The notes under the pieces were generated by a model. The model ran no database searches. It was not told the DNA's origin and saw nothing but the letters and a program-made list of their open reading frames with translations. A stretch of 64,000 nt of DNA from Hyphomicrobiaceae bacterium (GTDB lineage: Bacteria > Pseudomonadota > Alphaproteobacteria > Rhizobiales > Hyphomicrobiaceae): contig JALHOW010000002.1 of NCBI GenBank assembly GCA_022842785.1, forward strand, positions 124,001-188,000. The letters run 5' to 3'. Positions 1 through 7,729 of the stretch are shown piece by piece; positions within the stretch are counted from its first letter, which is position 1, and each line of letters starts with the position of its first letter. The position numbers were made by a program, and so were the translations under genes.

Positions 1-1
1 C

Positions 2-577
2 ATCGCATTCGGTCGCGTCGCCAGGGCCACCGCTGCGCGCGCGAAGGCCTTCGGTTTGCATCTGATGGCGCACGACCCATTCCTTGATGAACTCTCGATC
101 TCATCGCACGGCGTCCAGCCCGCAAGCCTTTCCGAGCTGCTCGCGAAGTCCGACTTCGTCTCCATGCATCTGCCGGCCACGCCCGAGGCCGTCGGCTTCC
201 TCAAGGAGCAGCACTTCAAGCAGATGAAGAAGACCGCAATCTTCATCAACACGGGCCGTGGGCCGACGGTGGTCGAGAGCGGCCTCATCAAAGCCCTGCA
301 GGAAGGCTGGATCGCGGGCGCAGGGCTCGACGTGTTCGAAATCGAGCCGCCGAAGCCGGACAATCCACTGCTGAAGATGGACAACGTCATTCTGGCACCG
401 CACAACGCTTCGGCATCGGCGCGCTTCGACCCGGCACGTAAGCGCCGCGTAGGACAGGAGCTCGCGCTCGTGCTCACGGGTCGCTGGCCCATGTCGTGCG
501 TCAATCCGACGGTACTGCCAACGAGCGGTCTGCGTCGCTGGCAGCCGGTGTCGATGGATCGCGGTCCGAATAGCTGA
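2..577 (+). CDS. D-isomer-specific 2-hydroxyacid dehydrogenase, C-terminal part
   Basis: NAD-dependent 2-hydroxyacid dehydrogenase of the phosphoglycerate dehydrogenase/glyoxylate reductase superfamily, cut off by the window start; the frame is open from base 2. The visible part begins inside the Rossmann dinucleotide fold (IAFGRVAR, the end of the GxGxxG segment). The three family active-site regions follow: the Arg in INTGRG, the Glu in FEIEPP and the catalytic His in APHNAS. The exact substrate cannot be told from this half. A strong hairpin follows the stop. Family assignment is firm, specificity open. Confidence 0.88.
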   Translation: MAFGRVARATAARAKAFGLHLMAHDPFLDELSISSHGVQPASLSELLAKSDFVSMHLPATPEAVGFLKEQHFKQMKKTAIFINTGRGPTVVESGLIKALQEGWIAGAGLDVFEIEPPKPDNPLLKMDNVILAPHNASASARFDPARKRRVGQELALVLTGRWPMSCVNPTVLPTSGLRRWQPVSMDRGPNS

Positions 578-594
578 TGGCTTGATTGATTGCG

Positions 595-640
595 GCGGGC
601 TGCTGGGAGGAAGGCGAAGCGCTTCTTCTCAGCAGCCCGC
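595..640. terminator. Hairpin between convergent genes
   Basis: Perfect 11-bp inverted repeat (595-605 with 630-640) enclosing a smaller GAAGC/GCTTC hairpin at 615-624. It lies between the stop of the dehydrogenase on the plus strand and the stop of the secreted-protein gene on the minus strand, so it probably ends transcription from both sides. It has no long T-tract, so the terminator role is inferred from stem strength and position. Confidence 0.5.
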
Positions 641-659
641 GGCTAGGCCATCGGCAGCG

Positions 660-1364
660 CTACTGCGAGCGAATCACGCGGATCGCAACGATCGCGCAGC
701 CATCCCCCGCCGTTGGCAACAGCATATAGCTCAGCTCCTGCGGCACCTGGATGAGCGCGAGCCCCGCCAGGTTGGCGACGGCTTTTCCCGTCTTCATGAG
801 GTCGCCCTGGATGGCGCTGCACGAGCGCTGCGTCGGCATGATCTGCAGCGTCGTCGCATCGCAGGCGCCGCCAACCGGACTGTTGATGATGATCGACGCA
901 CCGCGCGGCGCCGCCGCATGGGGATACCGCAGAGAAACGATCGAGCGGAATGTACTGTCGTTCGGCTGCTTGGAATCCCAGAACGAGAATGCGTGATGTT
1001 CCCCGTCCACGGCCTGGCTCGTTGCCCGCGCGAGCGTATCGAAGCAAGTCGTGATCCCGCCATTGCTCGCATGCAGCTGCGGTTGAAGATGGCCGGCCGG
1101 CGCACCACGATCCTTGTCGGCATCAGGGGTCGGCGCCTCGGCTGACGCCTGCTTCTTCTTCGCGTCGGGTGGTTTGACGGAGGATGCCCAGCTATCGAGG
1201 CGCTGTTTCTTTGCTTCCGGAGCCTGCGCCATGCGAACGGAGGCGTCCGTCCCCCGCCGCGGATCATCGGCGCCTGCGATTCCGACGGTGAGCGAACTGC
1301 CCACGGCGACCAGCGCACCAACTGCGACTATTGACCGGAGAATATGCTGCCCAATCACGCGCAC
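660..1364 (-). CDS. Secreted protein of unknown function
   Basis: 234 residues with a GTG start preceded by an AAGGGG ribosome-binding site. The N-terminus has a basic start and a hydrophobic core (about residues 10-30) ending near GIAGA-D, a likely Sec signal peptide. Residues about 35-90 are low-complexity and rich in Lys, Pro and Ala, probably a disordered linker; the rest looks globular and has three cysteines (C107, C169, C183 approximately). I recognise no family. It is the last gene of a minus-strand run of exported proteins that includes an autotransporter, a porin and a curlin-like protein, so an envelope or surface role is likely but not shown. Confidence 0.6.
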   Translation of the reverse strand: MRVIGQHILRSIVAVGALVAVGSSLTVGIAGADDPRRGTDASVRMAQAPEAKKQRLDSWASSVKPPDAKKKQASAEAPTPDADKDRGAPAGHLQPQLHASNGGITTCFDTLARATSQAVDGEHHAFSFWDSKQPNDSTFRSIVSLRYPHAAAPRGASIIINSPVGGACDATTLQIMPTQRSCSAIQGDLMKTGKAVANLAGLALIQVPQELSYMLLPTAGDGCAIVAIRVIRSQ

Positions 1365-1456
1365 GAGAAATCCCCTTACTCACCCAACGGAAACGGCGGT
1401 GAGGAGGACGCATCCGTAGACACGCCCTCCCCGCTCTTCCCCCCGGAAGCGTCCAA

Positions 1457-2281
1457 TCAGTTCAAGGTGAAGCTCATGCCACCACCGAATGCAGCTTCGC
1501 CGTTGGTGAAGCTGCCCGAAACGTTCGCGCGCCAAAGGCGGTCAGACGAGGTGTAGCCGAGGCCCACAGCACCTGCGCCCTGACCGTGGAAGGCACCACC
1601 GCCCATGGCGACCGAAAGCTTGCCCGGTCGATCATCGTAACGGAGCTGAGCAGCCGCCATGGAGAGAGCGCCAGCAGCGATCGCAATGTCGCGCGTGTCT
1701 TCGAGGCGGGCGCCCATAGCGTCGACGCGGCCAGTGAGTGCGGCAACATCATTCCCGAGCGAAGCCAAGCCAGTGGTGAGCGGCTCTATCGCGCCTTGGA
1801 GCTGCGCGACGTTGACCGCGTCGTTCGCCGCTGAGCCGGCAGCGACGCCGGTGATCTGACGCTGCCCATCTGCGGTGCCAACCGACACCTCGCCGACGGA
1901 TGTCTGGGGCGCCGTCAGATACGCCGCGGTGTAATCCGTCTGAGCGCCGCGGGTGGTCGTAGATGAACCACCAATTGCGATGCTGCCCTCATGCGTGCTC
2001 GAAGCACCGCCGCCAATTGCGATGCTGCCCGCTTGCGTGGCCGAGGATCCGATGCCGACCGCTATGGCGCTTGTGCCTGACGCCGTCGCAAACCATCCGA
2101 CCACAACGGAATTGTCGCCCGAGGCCGTTGAGCCATGCCCCACTGCTGTACTCCAGGTGCCTGTCGCAGTATTGTCGCCGCCTAGACTTATCTGCGCCTG
2201 CGCCCTATCCGCACCCGCAAAGAGCACGCCCGCGACCGCCAATACGGCGCCGCATCCGCTACTCCTGAAGTATCTCCGCAT
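1457..2281 (-). CDS. Short YadA-like trimeric autotransporter adhesin
   Basis: 274-residue type Vc secreted adhesin. A signal peptide (residues 1-29, ending AQA-Q) is followed by YadA head repeats of the form A-x-G-x-x-S-x-A (about 33-110, for example [12 protein letters not shown]), a neck/stalk start [14 protein letters not shown] (about 143-156) and VNVAQLQ, a short coiled coil (about 160-200), and a C-terminal four-strand beta anchor ending MSFTLN that would trimerise in the outer membrane. It is much shorter than pathogen adhesins, with only one head block and a very short stalk. The likely role is attachment or autoaggregation; the ligand is unknown. Confidence 0.85.
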   Translation of the reverse strand: MRRYFRSSGCGAVLAVAGVLFAGADRAQAQISLGGDNTATGTWSTAVGHGSTASGDNSVVVGWFATASGTSAIAVGIGSSATQAGSIAIGGGASSTHEGSIAIGGSSTTTRGAQTDYTAAYLTAPQTSVGEVSVGTADGQRQITGVAAGSAANDAVNVAQLQGAIEPLTTGLASLGNDVAALTGRVDAMGARLEDTRDIAIAAGALSMAAAQLRYDDRPGKLSVAMGGGAFHGQGAGAVGLGYTSSDRLWRANVSGSFTNGEAAFGGGMSFTLN

Positions 2282-2625
2282 CTCCGTTTCCCTCTTCGCA
2301 ATTCCTCACAGTTGCAACTGACACGGGACACAACTAACCGAACAGCACGGCAGTCCTCGTCACATGAACACACGTAAAGATTGTGCAGACGCGACCAAGC
2401 AGAAGTGCGCGACAACAATCACTGGCTGTATGATTGCCATATTTCTACTTTTAAGAGTAGCATTTCTCACGGCGCACCCGCATAGGCTGTGAGAAACGGC
2501 CGACAGGCGACAAATCTGCCACACTCGGATGTTCGGAGCCATTGCACACGCAGTGCGTGTGTCAGGCCGGGCAGCTCCTAGGCGTGAGACACCGCGGCAG
2601 ATGGCCATGAGCGGTCGGCGACCCG
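2282..2625. other. Gene-free region with palindromes upstream of the autotransporter
   Basis: 344 bases without a credible gene, less GC-rich than its surroundings. It should hold the promoter of the minus-strand autotransporter. Visible symmetry: CACACGCA/TGCGTGTG around one central base (2545-2561), TTTCTCAC/GTGAGAAA at 2463-2470 and 2489-2496, and a CTACT...AGTAG palindrome near 2445-2460. Any of these could be a regulator site or a terminator for the porin gene that ends at 2626. Confidence 0.4.
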
Positions 2626-4059
2626 TCAGAATGATTGGCGCAGATAGACGCCTACGTGCGGGAAGCTCACGCTCGCCCTCTCGCCCGGAAATCCGACGTA
2701 GCGCCCCTTGGCAGACGTGGTCGTGTAGCCACCCTCCAGGCCGATCACCATGCCCGGCCGCGGCATGATCTCGACACCGGCCTGGAAGACCGTGCCACGC
2801 ACGTCGACCTCGAATTCGAGATCAGGCATCAGAGGAGGGCCGGGATCATCATGCGGGATCACCGGCTCGCCCGCCGAGTACATCGAGATGTCGAAGTACG
2901 ATCCGCTGAGACTCACCTTCATCCACGGCGTCAGCATGTGCTCGTACGACGCGACTGCCGACCAGCCTTTGGAATTATGGGTCACGCCATCACCGGCGGC
3001 GACGTAGTCGGGCGCGAAGAAGGGAATGCCGAGGTATGCAGGCGCACCCGAGGCATACGCAGCCGTAAGGCTGAAGCGGCCGAACACGCCTTCGCCCTGC
3101 GCTCCGATGATGTCTTCCCACGCCACGCGCGACTGCAAACCGCCCGACAAGGCCCAGCCCCAGACGCTCGCCTCGCGCCCACCGACGAAATCCTTGAGGA
3201 CGTGGTCCTCGACATGATGCAGTGCGCCGGACAAATGGTAGAGCGTCGAGGGCGTTGCGATGCGCGCCATGACGACGATGTCGGGAAGGTCGGATCGGGT
3301 CGGCCGCGCGAGAATGCCGTCGGCCATGATGCGCCGCTCTGGATCTTCCAACGCAATGCTCAGTGAGGCATTGCGCGTCATGCCGATCGTGTATGAAGCA
3401 CCGAGCGTGTTCACGATCGACGAGTAGCCGGGCGTGACGACGCTCGGCAGCCGGTTGAAGCCGAACATTGACGGCTGCACACCGACCTTCAGGCCGTTCC
3501 ATTGAACCCACGCCTCGTCCAAGGCGCCGTAGTAGTACGAATTCTCGATTCTGCGCAGATCGACGACGACCTCACCGCGCTCGTCGTAGCGCGTGCGCGC
3601 ATCGGCAGCGATCCGCGCGAAGCCGCGCAGCACCCCCCAGTCATTCCTTGTCTGAACCATCATCTGCGCCCACGCATAGGCGCCGGCCGTGGGGTTCTTC
3701 GTCTGCTTGCTCACGTCCTCCTCGTGGTAGTAGACGATCGGCGCACCCGCACCATTGTTGAACAGCGTCGGTATGCGCTGGCCAACCATGACAATGTCGC
3801 GGTCCGTGAATTCCTTCGACGTCGACACGAGAATGCCGCCACCAAGCCGCGCACAAAGACCCGTATTTCCAATGGAAGTGTAGCCCGGCCCGAACGCCCG
3901 ACACGCCTTGTCCACCCCCTCCTTCGCAGCGACAGCCGGAGGCGGTGGCCCCTCATCATCCCCGGCGCGTGCGGATCTGCTTGGCCCTGCGAGCATCAAG
4001 GCGCTCACACAGAATACGAAGAGAAGACCTGCAGCTCGGGTTGCAGTTGTTGATCTCAT
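2626..4059 (-). CDS. Alphaproteobacterial porin (Porin_2-like)
   Basis: About 477 residues. I chose the ATG at 4059 because it places a clear signal peptide (MRSTTATRAAGLLF... ending ARA-GDD) at the N-terminus; an upstream extension to 4164 would bury it. The mature start has the pattern ACRAFGPGYTSIGNTGLCA followed by RLGGG, resembling the N-terminal cysteine-pair signature of alphaproteobacterial Porin_2 proteins (C-x-x-YGxGF-x-x-IPGT-x-x-C-x-x-IGG). The body is rich in alternating beta-strand sequence and it ends with aromatic F (LRQSF), as expected for an outer-membrane barrel. Role: general diffusion channel, solute preference unknown. Confidence 0.72.
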   Translation of the reverse strand: MRSTTATRAAGLLFVFCVSALMLAGPSRSARAGDDEGPPPPAVAAKEGVDKACRAFGPGYTSIGNTGLCARLGGGILVSTSKEFTDRDIVMVGQRIPTLFNNGAGAPIVYYHEEDVSKQTKNPTAGAYAWAQMMVQTRNDWGVLRGFARIAADARTRYDERGEVVVDLRRIENSYYYGALDEAWVQWNGLKVGVQPSMFGFNRLPSVVTPGYSSIVNTLGASYTIGMTRNASLSIALEDPERRIMADGILARPTRSDLPDIVVMARIATPSTLYHLSGALHHVEDHVLKDFVGGREASVWGWALSGGLQSRVAWEDIIGAQGEGVFGRFSLTAAYASGAPAYLGIPFFAPDYVAAGDGVTHNSKGWSAVASYEHMLTPWMKVSLSGSYFDISMYSAGEPVIPHDDPGPPLMPDLEFEVDVRGTVFQAGVEIMPRPGMVIGLEGGYTTTSAKGRYVGFPGERASVSFPHVGVYLRQSF

Positions 4060-4176
4060 GACGTGTCGCCCCCCGTGCGCCATATCGAGCAGCTCGTGCC
4101 CTGCGCTTTTTCTTCTCGCTTCCAGAACATCGATGTCGACGTCCGGGCGTCCCACTGTTCGCACGCGACCGCTCTC

Positions 4177-4629
4177 TCAGCGCGAGCGGCCGAAACGGCT
4201 GATCCATGTGTGATTGGGGTCGGTCAGCGTGACGAGGCTGAAGCCGCCGGTCTGGAAATACGAGAGGTAGCCTTCGTCCGCCTCTCGAACAGTGTGGCTC
4301 ATCGGCAGATCCCGATAGCCGCCGGGACCATGCGGCCCTTCCTGAATGACGATCGACGATGTGATCCAGCCTTGCTGATGGAGGACTGCGGCGTTACGCC
4401 GACCGCGCTGGTGCGCCCGGATCTCCGTGTCCTTGGTACCTGCAATCTGCACCGAGGAGATGCCGTTCTTCTCGCCGCGATGATTGATCGAAAGACTCGA
4501 GCCCTTGCTCATGGCATTGACGATGACGGTGTAGTTCAACCAGGCGTTCTGATTGATCTCCACGGTCTGCGCACAAGCGCCGGTGGCGAGCAACGTCAGG
4601 GCGACGCCGCTGGATGCAGCAATTCGCAT
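4177..4629 (-). CDS. Curlin-like amyloid subunit with four repeats
   Basis: 150 residues; the ATG at 4629 is chosen because GAGG lies at the right distance upstream. A signal peptide ends ACA-QT. Four consecutive 22-24-residue units then fit the curlin pattern S-x5-Q-x-G-x2-N-x-A-x3-Q: a degenerate one at NQNAWLN, one at SSLSINHRGEKNGISSVQ, the best at TEIRAHQRGRRNAAVLHQ, and a partial one at TSSIVIQEG. This suggests a secreted CsgA/CsgB-type amyloid fibre subunit or nucleator. No csgG, csgE or csgF homologue is visible in the window. The C-terminal third (after about residue 105) is not repeat-like. The family call rests on repeat spacing I can read directly; fibre formation is inference. 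Confidence 0.62.
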   Translation of the reverse strand: MRIAASSGVALTLLATGACAQTVEINQNAWLNYTVIVNAMSKGSSLSINHRGEKNGISSVQIAGTKDTEIRAHQRGRRNAAVLHQQGWITSSIVIQEGPHGPGGYRDLPMSHTVREADEGYLSYFQTGGFSLVTLTDPNHTWISRFGRSR

Positions 4630-4739
4630 CGGGATCCTCATGCGATCGGAATGTAGCGGTGACGCGGTCACCCGCTAGGAAATCGGGCGCCTTGGGCGAC
4701 GAGGCGCGCAGCAGCAGCGCCTCGCCGCCCGGACGAGCC

Positions 4740-5075
4740 TCAAGGAGGGCTGAGATAGTCGTTGTTGACGGTGAAGGTCCGATCGTCGATGTACGCGCCG
4801 ACCGGATCGTAGACGCGCACCTCCCCACCCCGCACTGCGTTGAAGGACTCATTGATGTACGGCATGATGAATGCGCCGCCGTCGACCCGCAGATAGGGAT
4901 CATTGCGCGGCGCTTCGATCTCGGCGCGCTCACCCTGAGCCAGTAGGTTGAAGGCCAGGGCGCCGGCCGTCTGGCTTATGCGCGCAGAATTCGCGACGCC
5001 GCCACGCGAGGCCATTTGCGCGAACGCCGGCGTAGCGATCACGCAGGCAGCAACCACCAATAGCAGCTTCTTCAT
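4740..5075 (-). CDS. Small secreted protein upstream of the curlin-like gene
   Basis: 111 residues. The ATG at 5075 follows a GAGAG ribosome-binding site and gives a textbook signal peptide (MKKLLLVVAACV... ending AFA-Q); an in-frame start at 5159 would hide it. The mature protein has a short Gln/Gly/Asn segment (ISQTAG, LLAQGE) that only faintly echoes curlin spacing, then an acidic region with several Tyr and Asn (PYINES, VNNDYLSPP). It is 110 bases upstream of the curlin-like gene on the same strand and probably co-transcribed. It could be a minor curli component or chaperone, but I do not recognise a known Csg protein. Confidence 0.6.
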   Translation of the reverse strand: MKKLLLVVAACVIATPAFAQMASRGGVANSARISQTAGALAFNLLAQGERAEIEAPRNDPYLRVDGGAFIMPYINESFNAVRGGEVRVYDPVGAYIDDRTFTVNNDYLSPP

Positions 5076-5488
5076 TTGCTCTCTCATCCGATGGAGAAAT
5101 AGGGCTCTCGCCCGCCCCGAGGCACACACGCTTAAGTAGAATAGATGATTCGATTGCACCCGTTATGCGGGTATATCGGTTGTGAGTATAAGAGAGGCTT
5201 TACAGCCACACTGGCGGCGCCTGACGCCATTTCTCGCCGGGGAGGCTGGAAGATGCTCGCGCGTTGCGTGTATCCGGCGCCCTGCCTCCGGGGGATCAGC
5301 GCCTACCCCAATGAGTTGTAGGCCGGGGCCACTGATGGTCCAATGTCACGCCTCTGATGCAATCATTGGATGAGCATATCCATCTGTGGATCAACTAATG
5401 GTTGAATCTTGTCCTGGCATCTCGAATCTGGCGCCGTGAGGAGCGGCTGCCCCGCTTCCTGCCGCGCAAGCCCTGGAGATGGAGACGT
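5076..5488. other. Divergent gene-free region
   Basis: 413 bases between the minus-strand secreted-protein gene and the plus-strand AAA+ gene, presumably holding both promoters. It contains ACCCG/CGGGT around a 5-base loop near 5158-5172, an inverted repeat TCCAATG (5339-5345)/CATTGGA (5364-5370) and ATCCA/TGGAT just after it, which look like operator half-sites for the AAA+ gene. No coding signal was found in either strand. Confidence 0.4.
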
Positions 5489-6394
5489 ATGTCCCGGATC
5501 GCTAACCTGGCACCCAATCCGCCACCGCCGGCGGCGTCCTCGCCGTTCGCCGGCCTGATCCGCATGCCGGGGCAGTATCTATGCCCGGATGGTGTGGTCT
5601 TCGATGAGCTCGAACGGGCCATCCGCAGGCACCTCTTCAAGCAGGTGCTGCCATCGCTCAAGGGACGCGTTGAGCGCTATCTGATCATCCAGGGCCCGCG
5701 CGGCACGGGCAAAACCGTATCGGCGACCGATGCCTCGCTGCGCTACGGCTTCGCTGTCGCCCTGCTACCCGCCTCGATGCTGGCGAGCGAGCACGAAGGC
5801 GGCGCTTGCGCTGTGCTCGATGACTTCATGAGCTTTGCAGCCGAAACTTCGCGGAGCCGGAAAATGCGCATCGCGATCGTCGCCGACGATTTCGATCTCT
5901 CGATCTCGGCCGCCGATGGCCAGATGGGCCGAACCATCAACAGCCTGCTCGTGACCCATCAGCTCCAGCAGCTCGCCGATACGCAGGAGCCGCGGAACTT
6001 CGACGACAGTGGCATGCCGATCATCTTTACCGGCAACAACTTCACGACGATGCGTGCCTCGCTCTTCCGCGATGGACGCGCCACATGGCACACGCACCGC
6101 CCGACGCTCGATGACAAGCTCGCCATAGCATTCGCGCTCTTCAACCCGCGCTCGTACGATGATCGCCGCCTGATCGAGCGTCTCGTGCGCACATACCGGG
6201 ATGAGAGCGTCGCCTTCTGGCGCGCGCTACACAGCGATCTCATGACCGACCGGCTCGACGACATCATCTCGCGCAGCCTGCCCGACGTGTCGGCCGCCGA
6301 GGCAGAGTTTCGCCGCCCCGTGCCGCTCGACGGCGTCAAGCTCTGGGCACTCGCGCGCGTCCGCGCCAAGACGCGGCCGATGTCGTTTCTCTGA
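5489..6394 (+). CDS. AAA+ ATPase related to Rubisco activase
   Basis: 301 residues from the ATG at 5489, which has GGAG just upstream; a TTG start at 5402 is possible but would add an Arg-rich, unlikely leader. Walker A is GPRGTGKT (69-76), Walker B is probably IVADDFD (about 131-135). The segment PIIFTGNNFTTM...LFRDGR (about 177-197), followed by PTLDDK, matches the Rubisco activase signature PIIVTGNDFSTL...LIRDGR...PTREDR closely, and the helical C-terminus (AFWRALHSDL) also resembles the plant enzyme. Activases remodel Rubisco to release inhibitory sugar phosphates, but no Rubisco gene lies in this window, so the client here is unknown. Assignment to the activase-like AAA+ clade is fairly strong; function is open. 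Confidence 0.7.
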   Translation: MSRIANLAPNPPPPAASSPFAGLIRMPGQYLCPDGVVFDELERAIRRHLFKQVLPSLKGRVERYLIIQGPRGTGKTVSATDASLRYGFAVALLPASMLASEHEGGACAVLDDFMSFAAETSRSRKMRIAIVADDFDLSISAADGQMGRTINSLLVTHQLQQLADTQEPRNFDDSGMPIIFTGNNFTTMRASLFRDGRATWHTHRPTLDDKLAIAFALFNPRSYDDRRLIERLVRTYRDESVAFWRALHSDLMTDRLDDIISRSLPDVSAAEAEFRRPVPLDGVKLWALARVRAKTRPMSFL

Positions 6395-6400
6395 CGCCGC

Positions 6401-7567
6401 TCAGACGGCGCGCTCCTTACCGATGGTTGCGCGTCCGGCCATGTACTCGGCTGGTGCATTGACCGCCTCGACAGCACAGAGGCGGTCACGCTCATCGAAA
6501 TGCGCCACTGCGAACTTGCCCTGCGCCGCGTCGCCACGGACGTCGATGCGCGTCGCGCCGATAGACAGGCCGGCGATCTGAAGTTTGAGGTCGTACTGAT
6601 CCGACCAGAACCACGGCACTTCCGGCACAGGCGCCTTGGTGCTGCAGATCGCAGCGGCGGCCTGCCGTGCCTGCTCCAATGCACTCGCGACACTTTCGAG
6701 GCGCGCGCGGCAGCCGTAGTGCGGCAAAGGCCTCTCGGTGCAATCACCGATCGCAAAGATGTTCGCATCGCTCGTGCGCGCATCGAGATCGACGGCAATG
6801 CCGTTGCCGCACGCAAGACCCGCCGCCGCAGCGAGCTCGGTGTTCGGCATCGCTCCGACGCCGACCAGCACCATATCGGCCTGCACGATCGTCCCGTCGC
6901 TGAGCTGCACGCCCGCAGCGCGGCCATCGCGCACATCGAAGCCGGTCACACCTGTCTCGAGCCGAAAGCGGACACCCTGGCGCTCATGATACTGCTGCAT
7001 GAAGGCCGAGATGGGCGGTGAAGCGACACGCGCCAGCAAGCGCGCCTCCCGCTCGATCACCACGACATCCATGCCTTTGAGCCGCGCGGATGCCGCGACC
7101 TCGAGCCCGACATAGCCGCCGCCGATCACCACGAAACGCTGTCCGGCGATCAAACCGGTTTTCACGCGATCAGCATCGGCGATCGTGCGCAGCGCGTGCA
7201 CGCCGGACAGTTCCTCGCCTGCGAGACCAAGCCGCCGCGCACGCGCACCGGTCGCCAGTATGAGCGTGCTGTAGGGAAGCGTTTCGCCGTTCGCCAGCGT
7301 CACCGCTCGCGCGGCACGGTCGACCGCAACGGTACGCGAATCGAGGCGCAAGGAAATGCTGCGCTGCGCGTAGTAGGTCTCTGGCCTCAAGCCAACGGAA
7401 GAGAACGCGACATCACCCTTGAGCCACGCCTTCGAGAGCGGCGGTCGCTGGTAGGGCAGATAGGGCTCGTCGCCGATGATCGTGATCGGCGCATCGGTTC
7501 CGGCCTGTCGAAGGTTGGCAGCGACAGCGCCGCCCGCGTGCCCCGCGCCAATGATCAGAATGCTCAA
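6401..7567 (-). CDS. NAD(P)H-dependent ferredoxin reductase (FAD)
   Basis: 388-residue flavoprotein of the putidaredoxin/rhodocoxin reductase type. FAD-binding GAGHAG at 7-12, typical PYLPYQRPPLSK (35-46), second nucleotide fold GGGYVG (149-154) for NAD(P)H, and the FAD ribityl contact FAIGDC (271-276), followed by a C-terminal reductase domain (about 310-388) with VPWFWSDQYDLKLQIAG. Such enzymes pass electrons from NAD(P)H to a [2Fe-2S] ferredoxin serving a P450 or dioxygenase. No partner ferredoxin or oxygenase is adjacent, so it may serve several systems. It ends tail-to-tail with the activase-like gene. Confidence 0.88.
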   Translation of the reverse strand: MSILIIGAGHAGGAVAANLRQAGTDAPITIIGDEPYLPYQRPPLSKAWLKGDVAFSSVGLRPETYYAQRSISLRLDSRTVAVDRAARAVTLANGETLPYSTLILATGARARRLGLAGEELSGVHALRTIADADRVKTGLIAGQRFVVIGGGYVGLEVAASARLKGMDVVVIEREARLLARVASPPISAFMQQYHERQGVRFRLETGVTGFDVRDGRAAGVQLSDGTIVQADMVLVGVGAMPNTELAAAAGLACGNGIAVDLDARTSDANIFAIGDCTERPLPHYGCRARLESVASALEQARQAAAAICSTKAPVPEVPWFWSDQYDLKLQIAGLSIGATRIDVRGDAAQGKFAVAHFDERDRLCAVEAVNAPAEYMAGRATIGKERAV

Positions 7568-7689
7568 CGCTCATTCTCCCCGCCTGATGCGCGATCATAG
7601 GCTGATAGCGCCATCGGGCTCAGTGCATCATTGACGCGCATCACACGAGCCGTTGCGCGTTGAAAAGCGTTGGTCATCCACAGGCGTGA

Positions 7690-7704
7690 GTTCACTATCC
7701 GTTC
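7690..7704. promoter_or_regulatory. LexA (SOS) box upstream of dinB
   Basis: GTTC-ACTATCC-GTTC, an exact match to the alphaproteobacterial LexA operator GTTC-N7-GTTC. It ends 25 bases before the chosen dinB start codon at 7730, the position expected for SOS repression of dinB. Confidence 0.85.
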
Positions 7705-7729
7705 CAGCCATGCTAGATGTATCCGCGCC

